From Betaproteobacteria bacterium (GTDB lineage Bacteria > Pseudomonadota > Gammaproteobacteria > Burkholderiales > SG8-39): DNA of 57,904 bases. A program made the translations under genes and the position numbers. The DNA is taken from positions 1-57,904 of the forward strand of contig CANKAJ010000012.1 of NCBI GenBank assembly GCA_947479645.1, in the 5' to 3' direction. Positions 9,399-17,376 of the stretch are shown piece by piece (the stretch's first letter is position 1; the number at the start of each line of letters is the position of its first letter). Below the pieces are notes generated by a model. That model made no database searches, was not told the DNA's origin, and was given only the letters and a program-made list of their open reading frames with translations.

Positions 9399-10598
9399 GT
9401 GGAAGAACTGCACCCGAACAAGTTTTATCAACTGCCGCCGGAAGTGGAAGAGTTCCGCATGCTTGCGCGCAAGGTGTGCCGCGAGGAGCTCATGCCGCTG
9501 GAGCGTGAGTATCTGCCGCATCCGGGCCATGCGTTGGGCATGAAGGAATCGATCAAGATCAAGAACGTGTTCGGCAAGGAAGTCGCGGCGCGCCTGGAGA
9601 AGGTGTCGCGCGATACCGGCCTGTGGTACGTCATGGTGCCCGAGCAGTACGGCGGCATGGGTATTTCGCTGCTGGCGCGTGCGGTCATCCTGGAAGAGCT
9701 CAATTACTGCGCCGTGCCGCTGCCCGTGGCTCACGTTGCCAACATTCTGTATGCCTGCAAGGGCGATCAGGTCGAGAAGTATCTGACGCCTGTCATTGAG
9801 GGGCAAAAGAACACCAGCTTCGGCCAGACCGAGCCGGGCGCCGGCTCCGATCCCGGTGGCATGATGACCACCAAGGCCGTTCGCGATGGTGATTTCTGGG
9901 TGATCAACGGCACCAAGATGTGGATTTCGATGGCGCATCAGTCCGATTTCATCATGTTGCAGGCGGTGACGGATCCTGCGAAGCGTCAGCGTGGCGGCAT
10001 CACCATGTTCCTGGTGGACCGCGACGCCCCCGGCCTCTCCATCGATCCCAAGGGCATCAGGACCTGGCACGGTTCGGCTCAATACGTCGTCAATTTCGAC
10101 AATGTCCGCATCCCTGTCTCCAACGTGCTTGGCGAAGAGGGCCAGGGCTTTAACCTCGGCCAGCAGTGGCTCACCATCCATGACCGTCTGCTGCGCGGCC
10201 CGCTCGCCCTGGGCAAGATGATCCGTGGCCTGCACGATTGTATCGAGTGGTCCAAGAACCGCGTCACTTTCGGCAAGCCGATCTCCGAGCGCCAGGCGAT
10301 TCAGTGGAAGCTGGTGGACATGTACGTGAAGATCAACGCGCTGCGCGCCATGATCTACGAAAATTGCGCCAAGGCGGATAACGGCGAGGACGTGCGCACG
10401 GAGGCTTCGCTGGTGAAACTCACATCCGCTACCTGGGGTGAGGAGTGCATGGACGAGGCCATCCAGATCCACGGCGCCATGGGCGAGTCGCTGGATCTGC
10501 CCTTCACATTGTTTTACCGACTGTTGCGCCACACCCGCATCGGCGGGGGTACGGATGAAATTCAGCGCATGCTCATTGCGCGCAGGTTGCTGAAGTAG
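9399..10598 (+). CDS. Acyl-CoA dehydrogenase family protein with altered catalytic base
   Basis: 399 residues from GTG 9399, chosen because GAGGAG sits 6 nt upstream and the family homology starts here; an upstream in-frame GTG at 9324 has no ribosome site. FAD-dependent alpha,beta-dehydrogenation of acyl-CoA: the flavin/substrate motif GQTEPGAGSD and the C-terminal QIHGAMG and TDEIQR segments are clear. The usual YEGT motif carrying the base Glu reads GGGT here (Gly383). The alternative Glu position used by isovaleryl- and long-chain-type enzymes (ER-L) reads HDRL with Asp262. So Asp262 may be the base, or the substrate is atypical. Third gene of the operon. Confidence 0.88.
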   Translation: MEELHPNKFYQLPPEVEEFRMLARKVCREELMPLEREYLPHPGHALGMKESIKIKNVFGKEVAARLEKVSRDTGLWYVMVPEQYGGMGISLLARAVILEELNYCAVPLPVAHVANILYACKGDQVEKYLTPVIEGQKNTSFGQTEPGAGSDPGGMMTTKAVRDGDFWVINGTKMWISMAHQSDFIMLQAVTDPAKRQRGGITMFLVDRDAPGLSIDPKGIRTWHGSAQYVVNFDNVRIPVSNVLGEEGQGFNLGQQWLTIHDRLLRGPLALGKMIRGLHDCIEWSKNRVTFGKPISERQAIQWKLVDMYVKINALRAMIYENCAKADNGEDVRTEASLVKLTSATWGEECMDEAIQIHGAMGESLDLPFTLFYRLLRHTRIGGGTDEIQRMLIARRLLK

Positions 10599-10634
10599 GT
10601 TTGCGAACAACCACCAGAGGATACGAAGAACAAT

Positions 10635-12062
10635 ATGGCAGCGAAGAAAAAAGCGACTCGCAAGGCAGCCGGGGCATCGAAAGCAGCCAAGAAAGCAACC
10701 AAATCAGGCGGACCATCCAAAAAATCGGTCAAGGCAAGTAGCGTGGCCAAGGCGGTCCGCAGTGTGAAGTTGGCCGGCAAGGCCAAATCGGCCAAGGTAA
10801 AGAAGCCCGCAAAGCGCGCCAGGTCGTATGGCAAGGGCCCCAAGCCACAGGGCCCGCTGGTGGGACTGCGAGTCGTCGAGTTGGGCATGATCTTCGCGGG
10901 ACCGCTGGTGTGCTCTCTGCTCTCGGATCTGGGCGCCGATGTCATCAAGGTGGAGCATCCGGACGGCGATGATGTGCGCCTTACCGGCAAGTTCAAGCAT
11001 GGCAAGGGTGTGTGGTGGGCGGTGACGGCGCGTAACAAGCGCATGACCTCGATCAACGTCAGCATACCCGAAGGGGCCGACATCGTGCGCAAGATCATCG
11101 GTACTGCCGATGTCTTCGTCGAGAATTTCCGGCCGGGCCGCATGAAGCAGTGGGGGCTGGATTACGAGACGCTGTCCAAGATCAACAAAGGTCTGGTCAT
11201 GTTGCATATCAGCGGGTATGGCCAGACCGGTCCCTACAGCAGGCGTCCGGGCATGGGGACGCTGGCCGAGGCCTTCTCCGGCTTTGCCTTCATCACCGGT
11301 GAGAAGGACGGTCCGCCCACGTTACCCTCGGTTCCCATCGCCGATGGCGTGGCTTCCATCACCGGTGCCTATGCCATTCTGGCCGCCTTGCTCAATCGCG
11401 AGAAGACCGGCAAGGGAGACGAGATCGACATCAGCCTGTATGAGCCACTGATGTCCATCCTCGGTTCCATGATCATCGATTACGATCAGCTCGGCCATAT
11501 CACCAGTCGTCGCGGCAACCGCTCCACCTGGACGGTGCCTCGCAATGCCTATCGCACCAAGGACGACAAGTGGGTGGCAGTATCTTCAGCTGCCAATTCC
11601 ATCGCGCCGCGCCTGTTTCGTGCTGTTGGCCGGCCGGACTGGGCCGAGGATCCGACGCTCGCCACCAATCCGCAGCGCTTCAAGCGCGTGGACGAGATCG
11701 ATGACGGTATCGCCGAGTGGATCCGCAAGCACGACCAGGCTTTCGTACTGGAGCACTTTCACAAGGCCGACGTTGTGGCCGGACCGATCAACGACGTGGC
11801 GGCAATTTTCGAAGATCCTCAGGTCAAGCATCGCGGCACCCTGCGTGAGATCGAGGATCCGGACCTGGGCAAGGTCAGATTGCAGAACATCGTGCCCAAG
11901 TTCACGCGTAATCCCGGCGCCATCCGCTGGCTGGGCAAGCAACGCATCGGTGTCGATACTGCCGAGGTGCTGAAGGAGCTGGGTTACAGCAAGGCAGAAA
12001 TCAAACGTCTCGAAGCGGCTGGTGTGATTAAACTTGACGGCGAGCCGGTGGGAGGGCATTGA
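10635..12062 (+). CDS. Family III (CaiB/BaiF) CoA transferase with Lys/Ala-rich N-terminal tail
   Basis: 475 residues. Residues ~75-475 are a full family III CoA transferase (GLRVVELGMIFAGPL start, VENFRPGRMKQWGL, SGYGQTGPY). Asp237 in PIADGVAS sits where the aspartyl-CoA intermediate forms in this family. It moves CoA from one acyl-CoA to an acid without ATP. Residues 1-72 are an extension of Lys/Ala/Ser repeats resembling bacterial histone-H1-like proteins, unusual for this enzyme; no in-frame ATG exists between the tail and the enzyme. Likely the activating enzyme of this operon. A terminator follows at 12084-12113. Confidence 0.9.
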   Translation: MAAKKKATRKAAGASKAAKKATKSGGPSKKSVKASSVAKAVRSVKLAGKAKSAKVKKPAKRARSYGKGPKPQGPLVGLRVVELGMIFAGPLVCSLLSDLGADVIKVEHPDGDDVRLTGKFKHGKGVWWAVTARNKRMTSINVSIPEGADIVRKIIGTADVFVENFRPGRMKQWGLDYETLSKINKGLVMLHISGYGQTGPYSRRPGMGTLAEAFSGFAFITGEKDGPPTLPSVPIADGVASITGAYAILAALLNREKTGKGDEIDISLYEPLMSILGSMIIDYDQLGHITSRRGNRSTWTVPRNAYRTKDDKWVAVSSAANSIAPRLFRAVGRPDWAEDPTLATNPQRFKRVDEIDDGIAEWIRKHDQAFVLEHFHKADVVAGPINDVAAIFEDPQVKHRGTLREIEDPDLGKVRLQNIVPKFTRNPGAIRWLGKQRIGVDTAEVLKELGYSKAEIKRLEAAGVIKLDGEPVGGH

Positions 12063-12083
12063 GTCTGTTCTTTCAGCGCAAAT

Positions 12084-12113
12084 AAAAAAGGCCGGAACTT
12101 CCGGCCTTTTTTT
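12084..12113 (+). terminator. Rho-independent terminator after the CoA transferase
   Basis: A-run, GGCCGGAA-C-TTCCGGCC stem (12090-12106), then seven T. Lies 20 bp after the CoA transferase stop and separates it from the SDR gene. Confidence 0.9.
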
Positions 12114-12196
12114 ATTTGCCGATGTCTTTGCAGGACTGGAGCGGGAACCAATTGTTTTGGTTACAGTGGCGATTTTCACGCGTGAGGAGACGGCGC

Positions 12197-12949
12197 ATGA
12201 GCAGCAAGGAACTGTCGGGCAAGGTTGCCCTTATTACGGGGGCGGCAAAGAATATCGGGCGTGCGACTGCGCTGGCGTTTGCCGCGGATGGGGCGGCGGT
12301 GGCCGTGAATGCGCTGAGTTCTCGTAAAGATGGTGAAGAGGTCGTCAAGGAAATTCGTGATGCCGGAGGCAAGGCGGGGTTGTTCATGGCCGATATCACC
12401 GATGCGGCCGCGGTGCAGGCCATGGTGGAGGACGTGATCAAGCAGTTCGGGCGTCTGGATATCCTGGTACTCAATGCGTCCTACCGCAAGGAAACCCCGT
12501 TCCTGGAAATGACTTTCGAACAATGGCGCCAGCCGCTGTCGATTTCGCTGGATGGATCGTTTCACTGCGTCAAGAACTGCCTGCCACACCTGATCAAGGC
12601 CGGCGGCGGCAATATCGTCATGCTGGGTGGCGCCGGTGCGCTATCGGGCGCGGTGGGCAGAGTCAACGGTTCCGTTGCCAAGCACGGGATGGTTGGCATG
12701 ACGCGTGCCCTCGCCAAGGAACTGGCAAAGCACAACATACGCGTGAATTGTGTATCGCCGGGCCCCATCAATACTGCCCGTGCGGCGGACCGCGCAAAAC
12801 AGATCACGCCGGCGAGCAATGTTCCATTGGGCCGCCAGGGAGAGCCCGATGAAATTGCCGCGATGGTTCACTTTCTTTGCACCGCCAAAGCCGGGTTCAT
12901 CACTGGGCAGAACATGCATGTGAACGGTGGTATTTTGATGGGTTCGTAA
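12197..12949 (+). CDS. SDR-family protein lacking the Ser/Tyr catalytic residues
   Basis: 250 residues from ATG 12197 (GAGGAG 7 nt upstream; longer upstream readings cross the terminator and are unlikely). Rossmann-type SDR: the TGAAKNIG glycine motif and the cofactor-side VNCVSPGPINT segment are present. The catalytic YxxxK is changed: Lys162 is kept, but Gly158 occupies the Tyr place, and the Ser strand reads MLGGAG rather than ISS. The protein should bind NAD(P) but cannot use the normal proton relay, so it may be non-catalytic or use another mechanism. Separated from the upstream operon by a terminator; likely its own transcript. Confidence 0.85.
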   Translation: MSSKELSGKVALITGAAKNIGRATALAFAADGAAVAVNALSSRKDGEEVVKEIRDAGGKAGLFMADITDAAAVQAMVEDVIKQFGRLDILVLNASYRKETPFLEMTFEQWRQPLSISLDGSFHCVKNCLPHLIKAGGGNIVMLGGAGALSGAVGRVNGSVAKHGMVGMTRALAKELAKHNIRVNCVSPGPINTARAADRAKQITPASNVPLGRQGEPDEIAAMVHFLCTAKAGFITGQNMHVNGGILMGS

Positions 12950-12968
12950 GAGCAGGGAGTGTCCCAAT

Positions 12969-12998
12969 AAAAAAGCCGGGAAATCCCGGCCTTTTTAT
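12969..12998. terminator. Bidirectional rho-independent terminator
   Basis: A-run, GCCGGGA-AA-TCCCGGC stem and T-run between the convergent SDR (ends 12949) and aldehyde dehydrogenase (ends 13017) genes. Both flanks give a U-tract, so it can serve both strands. Confidence 0.88.
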
Positions 12999-13016
12999 TG
13001 CGCTTAAGGTAGCAGC

Positions 13017-14447
13017 TTAACCATCCATGCCAAAGTAAATACCCTTGGCCTGCTGATACAGGCGCAAGCCACTGATGCCTTTCTCCCGTCCCAGGCCGCT
13101 GTCCTTGAAGCCACCGAATGGCGTGGCAATGGATAACTGTTTGTAGGTGTTGATCCACACCGTGCCCGCCTCCAGGCGCCGCGCCACGCGCCAGGCGCGC
13201 CGATAGTCGGCCGTCCAAATGCCTGAGGCAAGACCGTATGCTGAATCGTTGGCTTGCCTGATCAGGTCTTCTTCATCATCGAATGGCAGCACGCACAGCA
13301 CCGGGCCGAATATTTCCTGTTGCGCAATGGCTGCCTTGTTGTCGATGCCGGCAATCAGGGTAGGCAAATAGAAGGATCCGGCAGCCAGACGGCTGTCGTC
13401 CGGGCGTGATCCGCCGGTCAGTATCTTGGCGCCCGCAAGGCGTGCGTCTTGCACCATCTTCTCGATTTTTTCGCGATGCTGGAATGTCGCAACCGGGCCC
13501 ATCTGCGCGCCGGCAGCGTCCGGTAGATCCACCCTCAATGATCGGGCGGTCCTGATCAGGGCTTCGATAACACGATCCTGGATTGATCGTTGCACAAACA
13601 AGCGCGAACCGGCGACGCAGGATTGGCCAGTGCCTTCGAAAATGCCACCGGAAACCGACGCGACAGCAGCATCAATATCGGCGTCCGCGAACAGGATATG
13701 CGGTGATTTTCCACCGAGTTCCAGCGCCACCGGCATCAGTTTTTGCGCGGCGACGCCGGCAATGCGCCGACCGCTCTCGGTGCCGCCGGTGAAGGACACC
13801 ATTCTTACGCCGGGATGTTCTATCAACGCCGCGCCGGTGACGGCGCCCATGCCGGGCAATACATTGAGAAGGCCTGGCGGCAGACCTGCTTCGAGGGCAA
13901 CGCGACCCAGTTCAAGAGCAGGCGAGGGCGTCACTTCAGAGGGTTTCAGGATAACCGCGTTGCCGGCTGCCAGTGCCGGCGCCACTTTTTGCGCCTCCAT
14001 GGTCATGGGCGAATTCCATGGCGTGATCGCAGCGACGACGCCGTAAGGTTCATATACGGTCATGGACAGATAGTTGCCGCGCGATGGCGTGACTTCAGAG
14101 CCCAGTGACTCGCACACGCCCGCAAAATAGCGGAACGTCGAGGCTGCTCCGGCAACCTGCGCAACACACTCCGACCACACCTTGCCGTTTTCCAGCATCT
14201 GCAGACGCGCGAATTTGTCGGCGTTGGCGTTCATGCGATCGGCAATCTTGTGCAGGATCGCTGCGCGCTGGTGCGGCAGCATGTTGCGCCATGCCGGTTT
14301 TGCTGCAGCTTCCTTTGCAGCGGCGACCGCTGCTTCTACGTGACTGCGGTCTGCTGTACTGATTTCATGATTGACAGCACCGGTCGCGGGGTTGACCGAA
14401 ACCAGCTTGTCCGCCGATGTTTCTATCCATTCGCCATTGATCAGCAT
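13017..14447 (-). CDS. NAD(P)-dependent aldehyde dehydrogenase
   Basis: 476 residues, the usual length for the ALDH superfamily, oxidising an aldehyde to its acid with NAD(P). Visible motifs: PWNSPM cofactor segment, FTGGTESGRRIAG, the general-base Glu in LELGGKSP, and the nucleophile Cys in GTGQSCVAGSR, followed by the C-terminal PFGGFKDSGLGRE. It lies 21 bp downstream of the ThDP enzyme on the same strand, so the two are probably cotranscribed and act in sequence (2-oxo acid to aldehyde to acid). Exact aldehyde unknown. Confidence 0.92.
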   Translation of the reverse strand: MLINGEWIETSADKLVSVNPATGAVNHEISTADRSHVEAAVAAAKEAAAKPAWRNMLPHQRAAILHKIADRMNANADKFARLQMLENGKVWSECVAQVAGAASTFRYFAGVCESLGSEVTPSRGNYLSMTVYEPYGVVAAITPWNSPMTMEAQKVAPALAAGNAVILKPSEVTPSPALELGRVALEAGLPPGLLNVLPGMGAVTGAALIEHPGVRMVSFTGGTESGRRIAGVAAQKLMPVALELGGKSPHILFADADIDAAVASVSGGIFEGTGQSCVAGSRLFVQRSIQDRVIEALIRTARSLRVDLPDAAGAQMGPVATFQHREKIEKMVQDARLAGAKILTGGSRPDDSRLAAGSFYLPTLIAGIDNKAAIAQQEIFGPVLCVLPFDDEEDLIRQANDSAYGLASGIWTADYRRAWRVARRLEAGTVWINTYKQLSIATPFGGFKDSGLGREKGISGLRLYQQAKGIYFGMDG

Positions 14448-14468
14448 GGGAGTACCTTTCGATTGGTT

Positions 14469-16091
14469 TTACAGTTCGCGAATCACGTCGAATTGCTTGG
14501 GGTATCCACTCGGATCGATGCGTGCTTCGATGATGGTGCTGGTGCTGTGCTTAAGGCCGGCGGTAATGGCCTTTTTCAGCTCGGTGGTGTTCTTCACTGT
14601 GACGCCCTTCATCCCGAAGGTGCTGGCCATGGCCTGGTAGTTGGGGCGCGGGAAATCCATGCCGTACTTGGGCAGGCCCTTGATGACCTGCTTCGACGAA
14701 ATCAAGCTGTGCTCGTCGTCGGCGAAGATCACGAACACGATTTTCTGGTTCAGGCGTTTCACGGTGAGCAGATCGGGCAGGCGCATCATGAAACCCGCGT
14801 CGCCACACAGGCACACCACCGGGCGATCGGGATGGGCCATTTTGGCCGCGATCGCAGCCGGGATGCAAAAGCCCATGGTTGCCAGGCCGTTGGACATGAG
14901 GAAGTCGTTGGCCTTGTGGGTGTTCCACAGTTCCACCACGAGGAGCTTGTTCGCGCCCACGTCGGTGACCATGATGGCGTTCTTGGGTGTCACCTGGCGC
15001 GTGGCCAGGATGACGGCGTTGGGCGTCATGCCCTTCACCTTCACGTCGATGGCCTTGATCACCATCTTCTTGAAGTCGCCCACTTCCAGTGTTTTCCAGG
15101 TTGAGGCGGGCTTGGAGGCGGCCCTGGCCAGGCGCACGGTGGCATCGGCAATGTCGCCGGAGAGCTCGATGTCGGAGCGGAAGGTCTGTTCGTTGTTGAC
15201 CACGCTGTCCAGGGACACCACGAAGGTGGGCATGGACCAGGGCCGCGGCAGTAGTTCCACCGGATCGTAGCCGACAAAGAAGATGGTGTCGGCACGATCG
15301 AGCAGCGCCTGCTCCAGCTTTCCGCCCATGAATACGCCAGCGCACCAGGGGTCGCTGGTGGCGATGGCGCCCTTGGCCTTGGGCGAGGTCAGTACCGGCG
15401 CCTTGTAGGCGGCGGCGAGCCTGGCCAGGACCCCGGGCTTCAGGTTCATCGCGCCAATGCCGGCAAGGATGAGCGGGTTCTTGCTCCTGGACAGTCGCCT
15501 GGCGGCGAGCTTGAGGTCGGCCTCGTTGATGATGGCGCCGGAGTCATTGTTGCCGCCGCGCTTCTTCAACTTGTACACCTGCTGGCTGACCGACTTGGTG
15601 GCGACGTTGCCGGGGAAGTCGATGAATACCGGGCCCTGACGCTCGGAGAGGGCGGTGCGCACAGCGCGGCGCAGCCCGGTGATGAAGGTGTCCTCGTGCA
15701 GGACGATCTGCGCCTTGGTGATGGGGCGCATGAACGTGAGGTGGTCGAATTGCTGGCGCAGTGCCACCTCGTGCACGCCGCCGCTATAACGGTCCGCAAT
15801 CATCAGCACAGGAAGACGGTCACAGTAAGCCTGGGCGACACCGTTGGCGAGATTGGCCACACCGGGTCCGATGGCGCTGACCGCCACCCCCACAGTGCCT
15901 TTCATCTGGCCGTAAATGCCTGCCGTAATGACTGCAGTCGTTTCATGTTGGGTCAGAACGAATTCGATGCCCGCTTTGGGCGCGAGGCTGATGAGATCTG
16001 CAGTGGGCCCACCGCCAGCAATACCGAATATGCGGTCGACGCCTGCTTCTGCCAGGGCTTCCAGCACCTGAACGATAACGGTTTTCGTCAT
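14469..16091 (-). CDS. Thiamine-diphosphate-dependent enzyme (acetolactate synthase / 2-oxoacid decarboxylase family)
   Basis: 540 residues from ATG 16091, preceded by GGAGGTGTC; an in-frame upstream extension to 16283 lacks homology. Three-domain ThDP enzyme: Glu50 in LTQHETTA activates the cofactor, a central domain follows, and the C-terminal PP domain carries the ThDP/Mg motif. That motif is off-consensus: GDA (430-432) instead of GDG, and ADD (457-459) where Asn-Asn is typical. The neighbouring aldehyde dehydrogenase suggests decarboxylation of a 2-oxo acid to an aldehyde rather than acetolactate synthesis; no regulatory ilvN subunit is present. Substrate not assignable from sequence. 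Confidence 0.88.
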   Translation of the reverse strand: MTKTVIVQVLEALAEAGVDRIFGIAGGGPTADLISLAPKAGIEFVLTQHETTAVITAGIYGQMKGTVGVAVSAIGPGVANLANGVAQAYCDRLPVLMIADRYSGGVHEVALRQQFDHLTFMRPITKAQIVLHEDTFITGLRRAVRTALSERQGPVFIDFPGNVATKSVSQQVYKLKKRGGNNDSGAIINEADLKLAARRLSRSKNPLILAGIGAMNLKPGVLARLAAAYKAPVLTSPKAKGAIATSDPWCAGVFMGGKLEQALLDRADTIFFVGYDPVELLPRPWSMPTFVVSLDSVVNNEQTFRSDIELSGDIADATVRLARAASKPASTWKTLEVGDFKKMVIKAIDVKVKGMTPNAVILATRQVTPKNAIMVTDVGANKLLVVELWNTHKANDFLMSNGLATMGFCIPAAIAAKMAHPDRPVVCLCGDAGFMMRLPDLLTVKRLNQKIVFVIFADDEHSLISSKQVIKGLPKYGMDFPRPNYQAMASTFGMKGVTVKNTTELKKAITAGLKHSTSTIIEARIDPSGYPKQFDVIREL

Positions 16092-16429
16092 GACACCTCC
16101 TGAAAAATTTATTGGTCTGTACTGTGCGGATTGCGCTTGATGATGGATCGCCAGGGCGAAGGTCGGCGCAAGTTGTTCATAAATGGTTTGATCTGTCGCG
16201 ATTTTACTGCAAGTCCTGTAGCGCTTCGGACTGTTGCTATCCGGAGTATTCGTGAGACCTTGACGGGGTGCCCCTGCAGACACGGCTAAGCGCTGCCATT
16301 AAAATGCGCGTCTGCCGGCGTTGCCAAGTTGACAGTTCAGCCAACGCCACGACGCGCTCTGATTTCGATGGGTGCGCCAATTCCAGTTCTTATCGCAGCA
16401 TTAGTACTCTGATTCGGGGAATTCACATC
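16092..16429. other. Divergent intergenic region without recognised features
   Basis: 338 bp between the ThDP enzyme (minus) and the VOC protein (plus). It should hold promoters for both, but neither strand shows a convincing -35/-10 pair. The ribosome sites at both edges (GGAGG at 16096-16100 for the minus gene, GGGGA at 16416-16420 for the plus gene) are clear. Confidence 0.5.
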
Positions 16430-17317
16430 ATGAAGCCTGTATTTGATCGCGCCACCGAGAATCTGGGTGGCATCGTGCGTTTTGGTCACGTTAATGTTGG
16501 CGTCGCCGATCCCCATATTGCCCAGACTTTTTATGTCTGTGCACTCGGACTGACGCGCGATCCCTATGCGCAGACTGGCGTAGACAATATGTGGATCAAT
16601 GTCGGTGCGAGCCAGTTTCATCTGCCGACTGAACAGCCCTCGGTGTTACGTGGTCATACTGGTTTGGTCATGCCCAATCGTGCTGCGTTGTTGCAGCGGC
16701 TGAATCAGTTTGCCGGTCAATTCAAGGGAACACGGTTTGCATTCAGTGATGCGACCGATCATGTTGCAGTGACTTGTCCGTGGGGAAATCGCCTGCGTGT
16801 ATATGAGCCGCAGCCACGGTTTGCGCCAATATGGCTGGGAATGGGCTATGTGGAATTCGAGGTGCCAATGGGCACAGCCGATGGCATCGCGCGATTTTAT
16901 GAGCAGGTGTTGTTTGCTTCCGCTCGGGTCATCGAGGAAGGTGGTGCGCGGGTCGCGATGATTCAGTGCGCCCAGGGCCAGCACCTGCAGTTTCGTGAGA
17001 CAGCAGGGGAGCCGCCCGCGTATGACGGGCATCACATCCAGATTTACCTGTTGCGATTTGGTGACACCCATCGCAAGTTAAGCGAGATGGGGCTGATCAG
17101 CCAGGAAAACACGCAGTATCTGTATCGCTTCGAAAAGATCGTCGATCCTGTGGATGGCCGCGTATTGTTTAAAATTGAACATGAAATGCGCAGCATGACG
17201 CACCCCTTGTTCCTGCGCCCGCAGGTCAATCGCAATCCGGTCATGGGGCAGCGTGATTACCAGCTTGGCGTTATTGATGATCGATGGAATGGACCGCCCT
17301 GGAAGCAGCCGGCCTGA
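16430..17317 (+). CDS. VOC/glyoxalase-fold protein with two modules
   Basis: 295 residues from ATG 16430 (GGGGA 9 nt upstream). Two vicinal-oxygen-chelate beta-alpha-beta-beta-beta modules: the first opens with FGHVNVGVADPHIAQTFY, the second near residue 140 with GYVEFEVP. Potential metal ligands are His in FGHVN, His in DGHHIQIYL and Glu in FKIEHE near the C-terminus. Such proteins are extradiol-type dioxygenases, glyoxalases or epimerases; which reaction is not deducible. It is followed after 59 bp by a Bug receptor on the same strand. Confidence 0.75.
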   Translation: MKPVFDRATENLGGIVRFGHVNVGVADPHIAQTFYVCALGLTRDPYAQTGVDNMWINVGASQFHLPTEQPSVLRGHTGLVMPNRAALLQRLNQFAGQFKGTRFAFSDATDHVAVTCPWGNRLRVYEPQPRFAPIWLGMGYVEFEVPMGTADGIARFYEQVLFASARVIEEGGARVAMIQCAQGQHLQFRETAGEPPAYDGHHIQIYLLRFGDTHRKLSEMGLISQENTQYLYRFEKIVDPVDGRVLFKIEHEMRSMTHPLFLRPQVNRNPVMGQRDYQLGVIDDRWNGPPWKQPA

Positions 17318-17376
17318 GTTCTGCCGGTACATGAATGCCAACTGCTGCACATAATTCATTGATTAGGAAGGGCATC

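Noticed and set aside
9357-10610. Minus-strand open frame of 417 codons
   Set aside because: Antisense of the acyl-CoA dehydrogenase gene; no homology or start site support.
14250-15104. Plus-strand open frame of 284 codons
   Set aside because: Lies opposite the ThDP enzyme and aldehyde dehydrogenase; no recognisable protein features.
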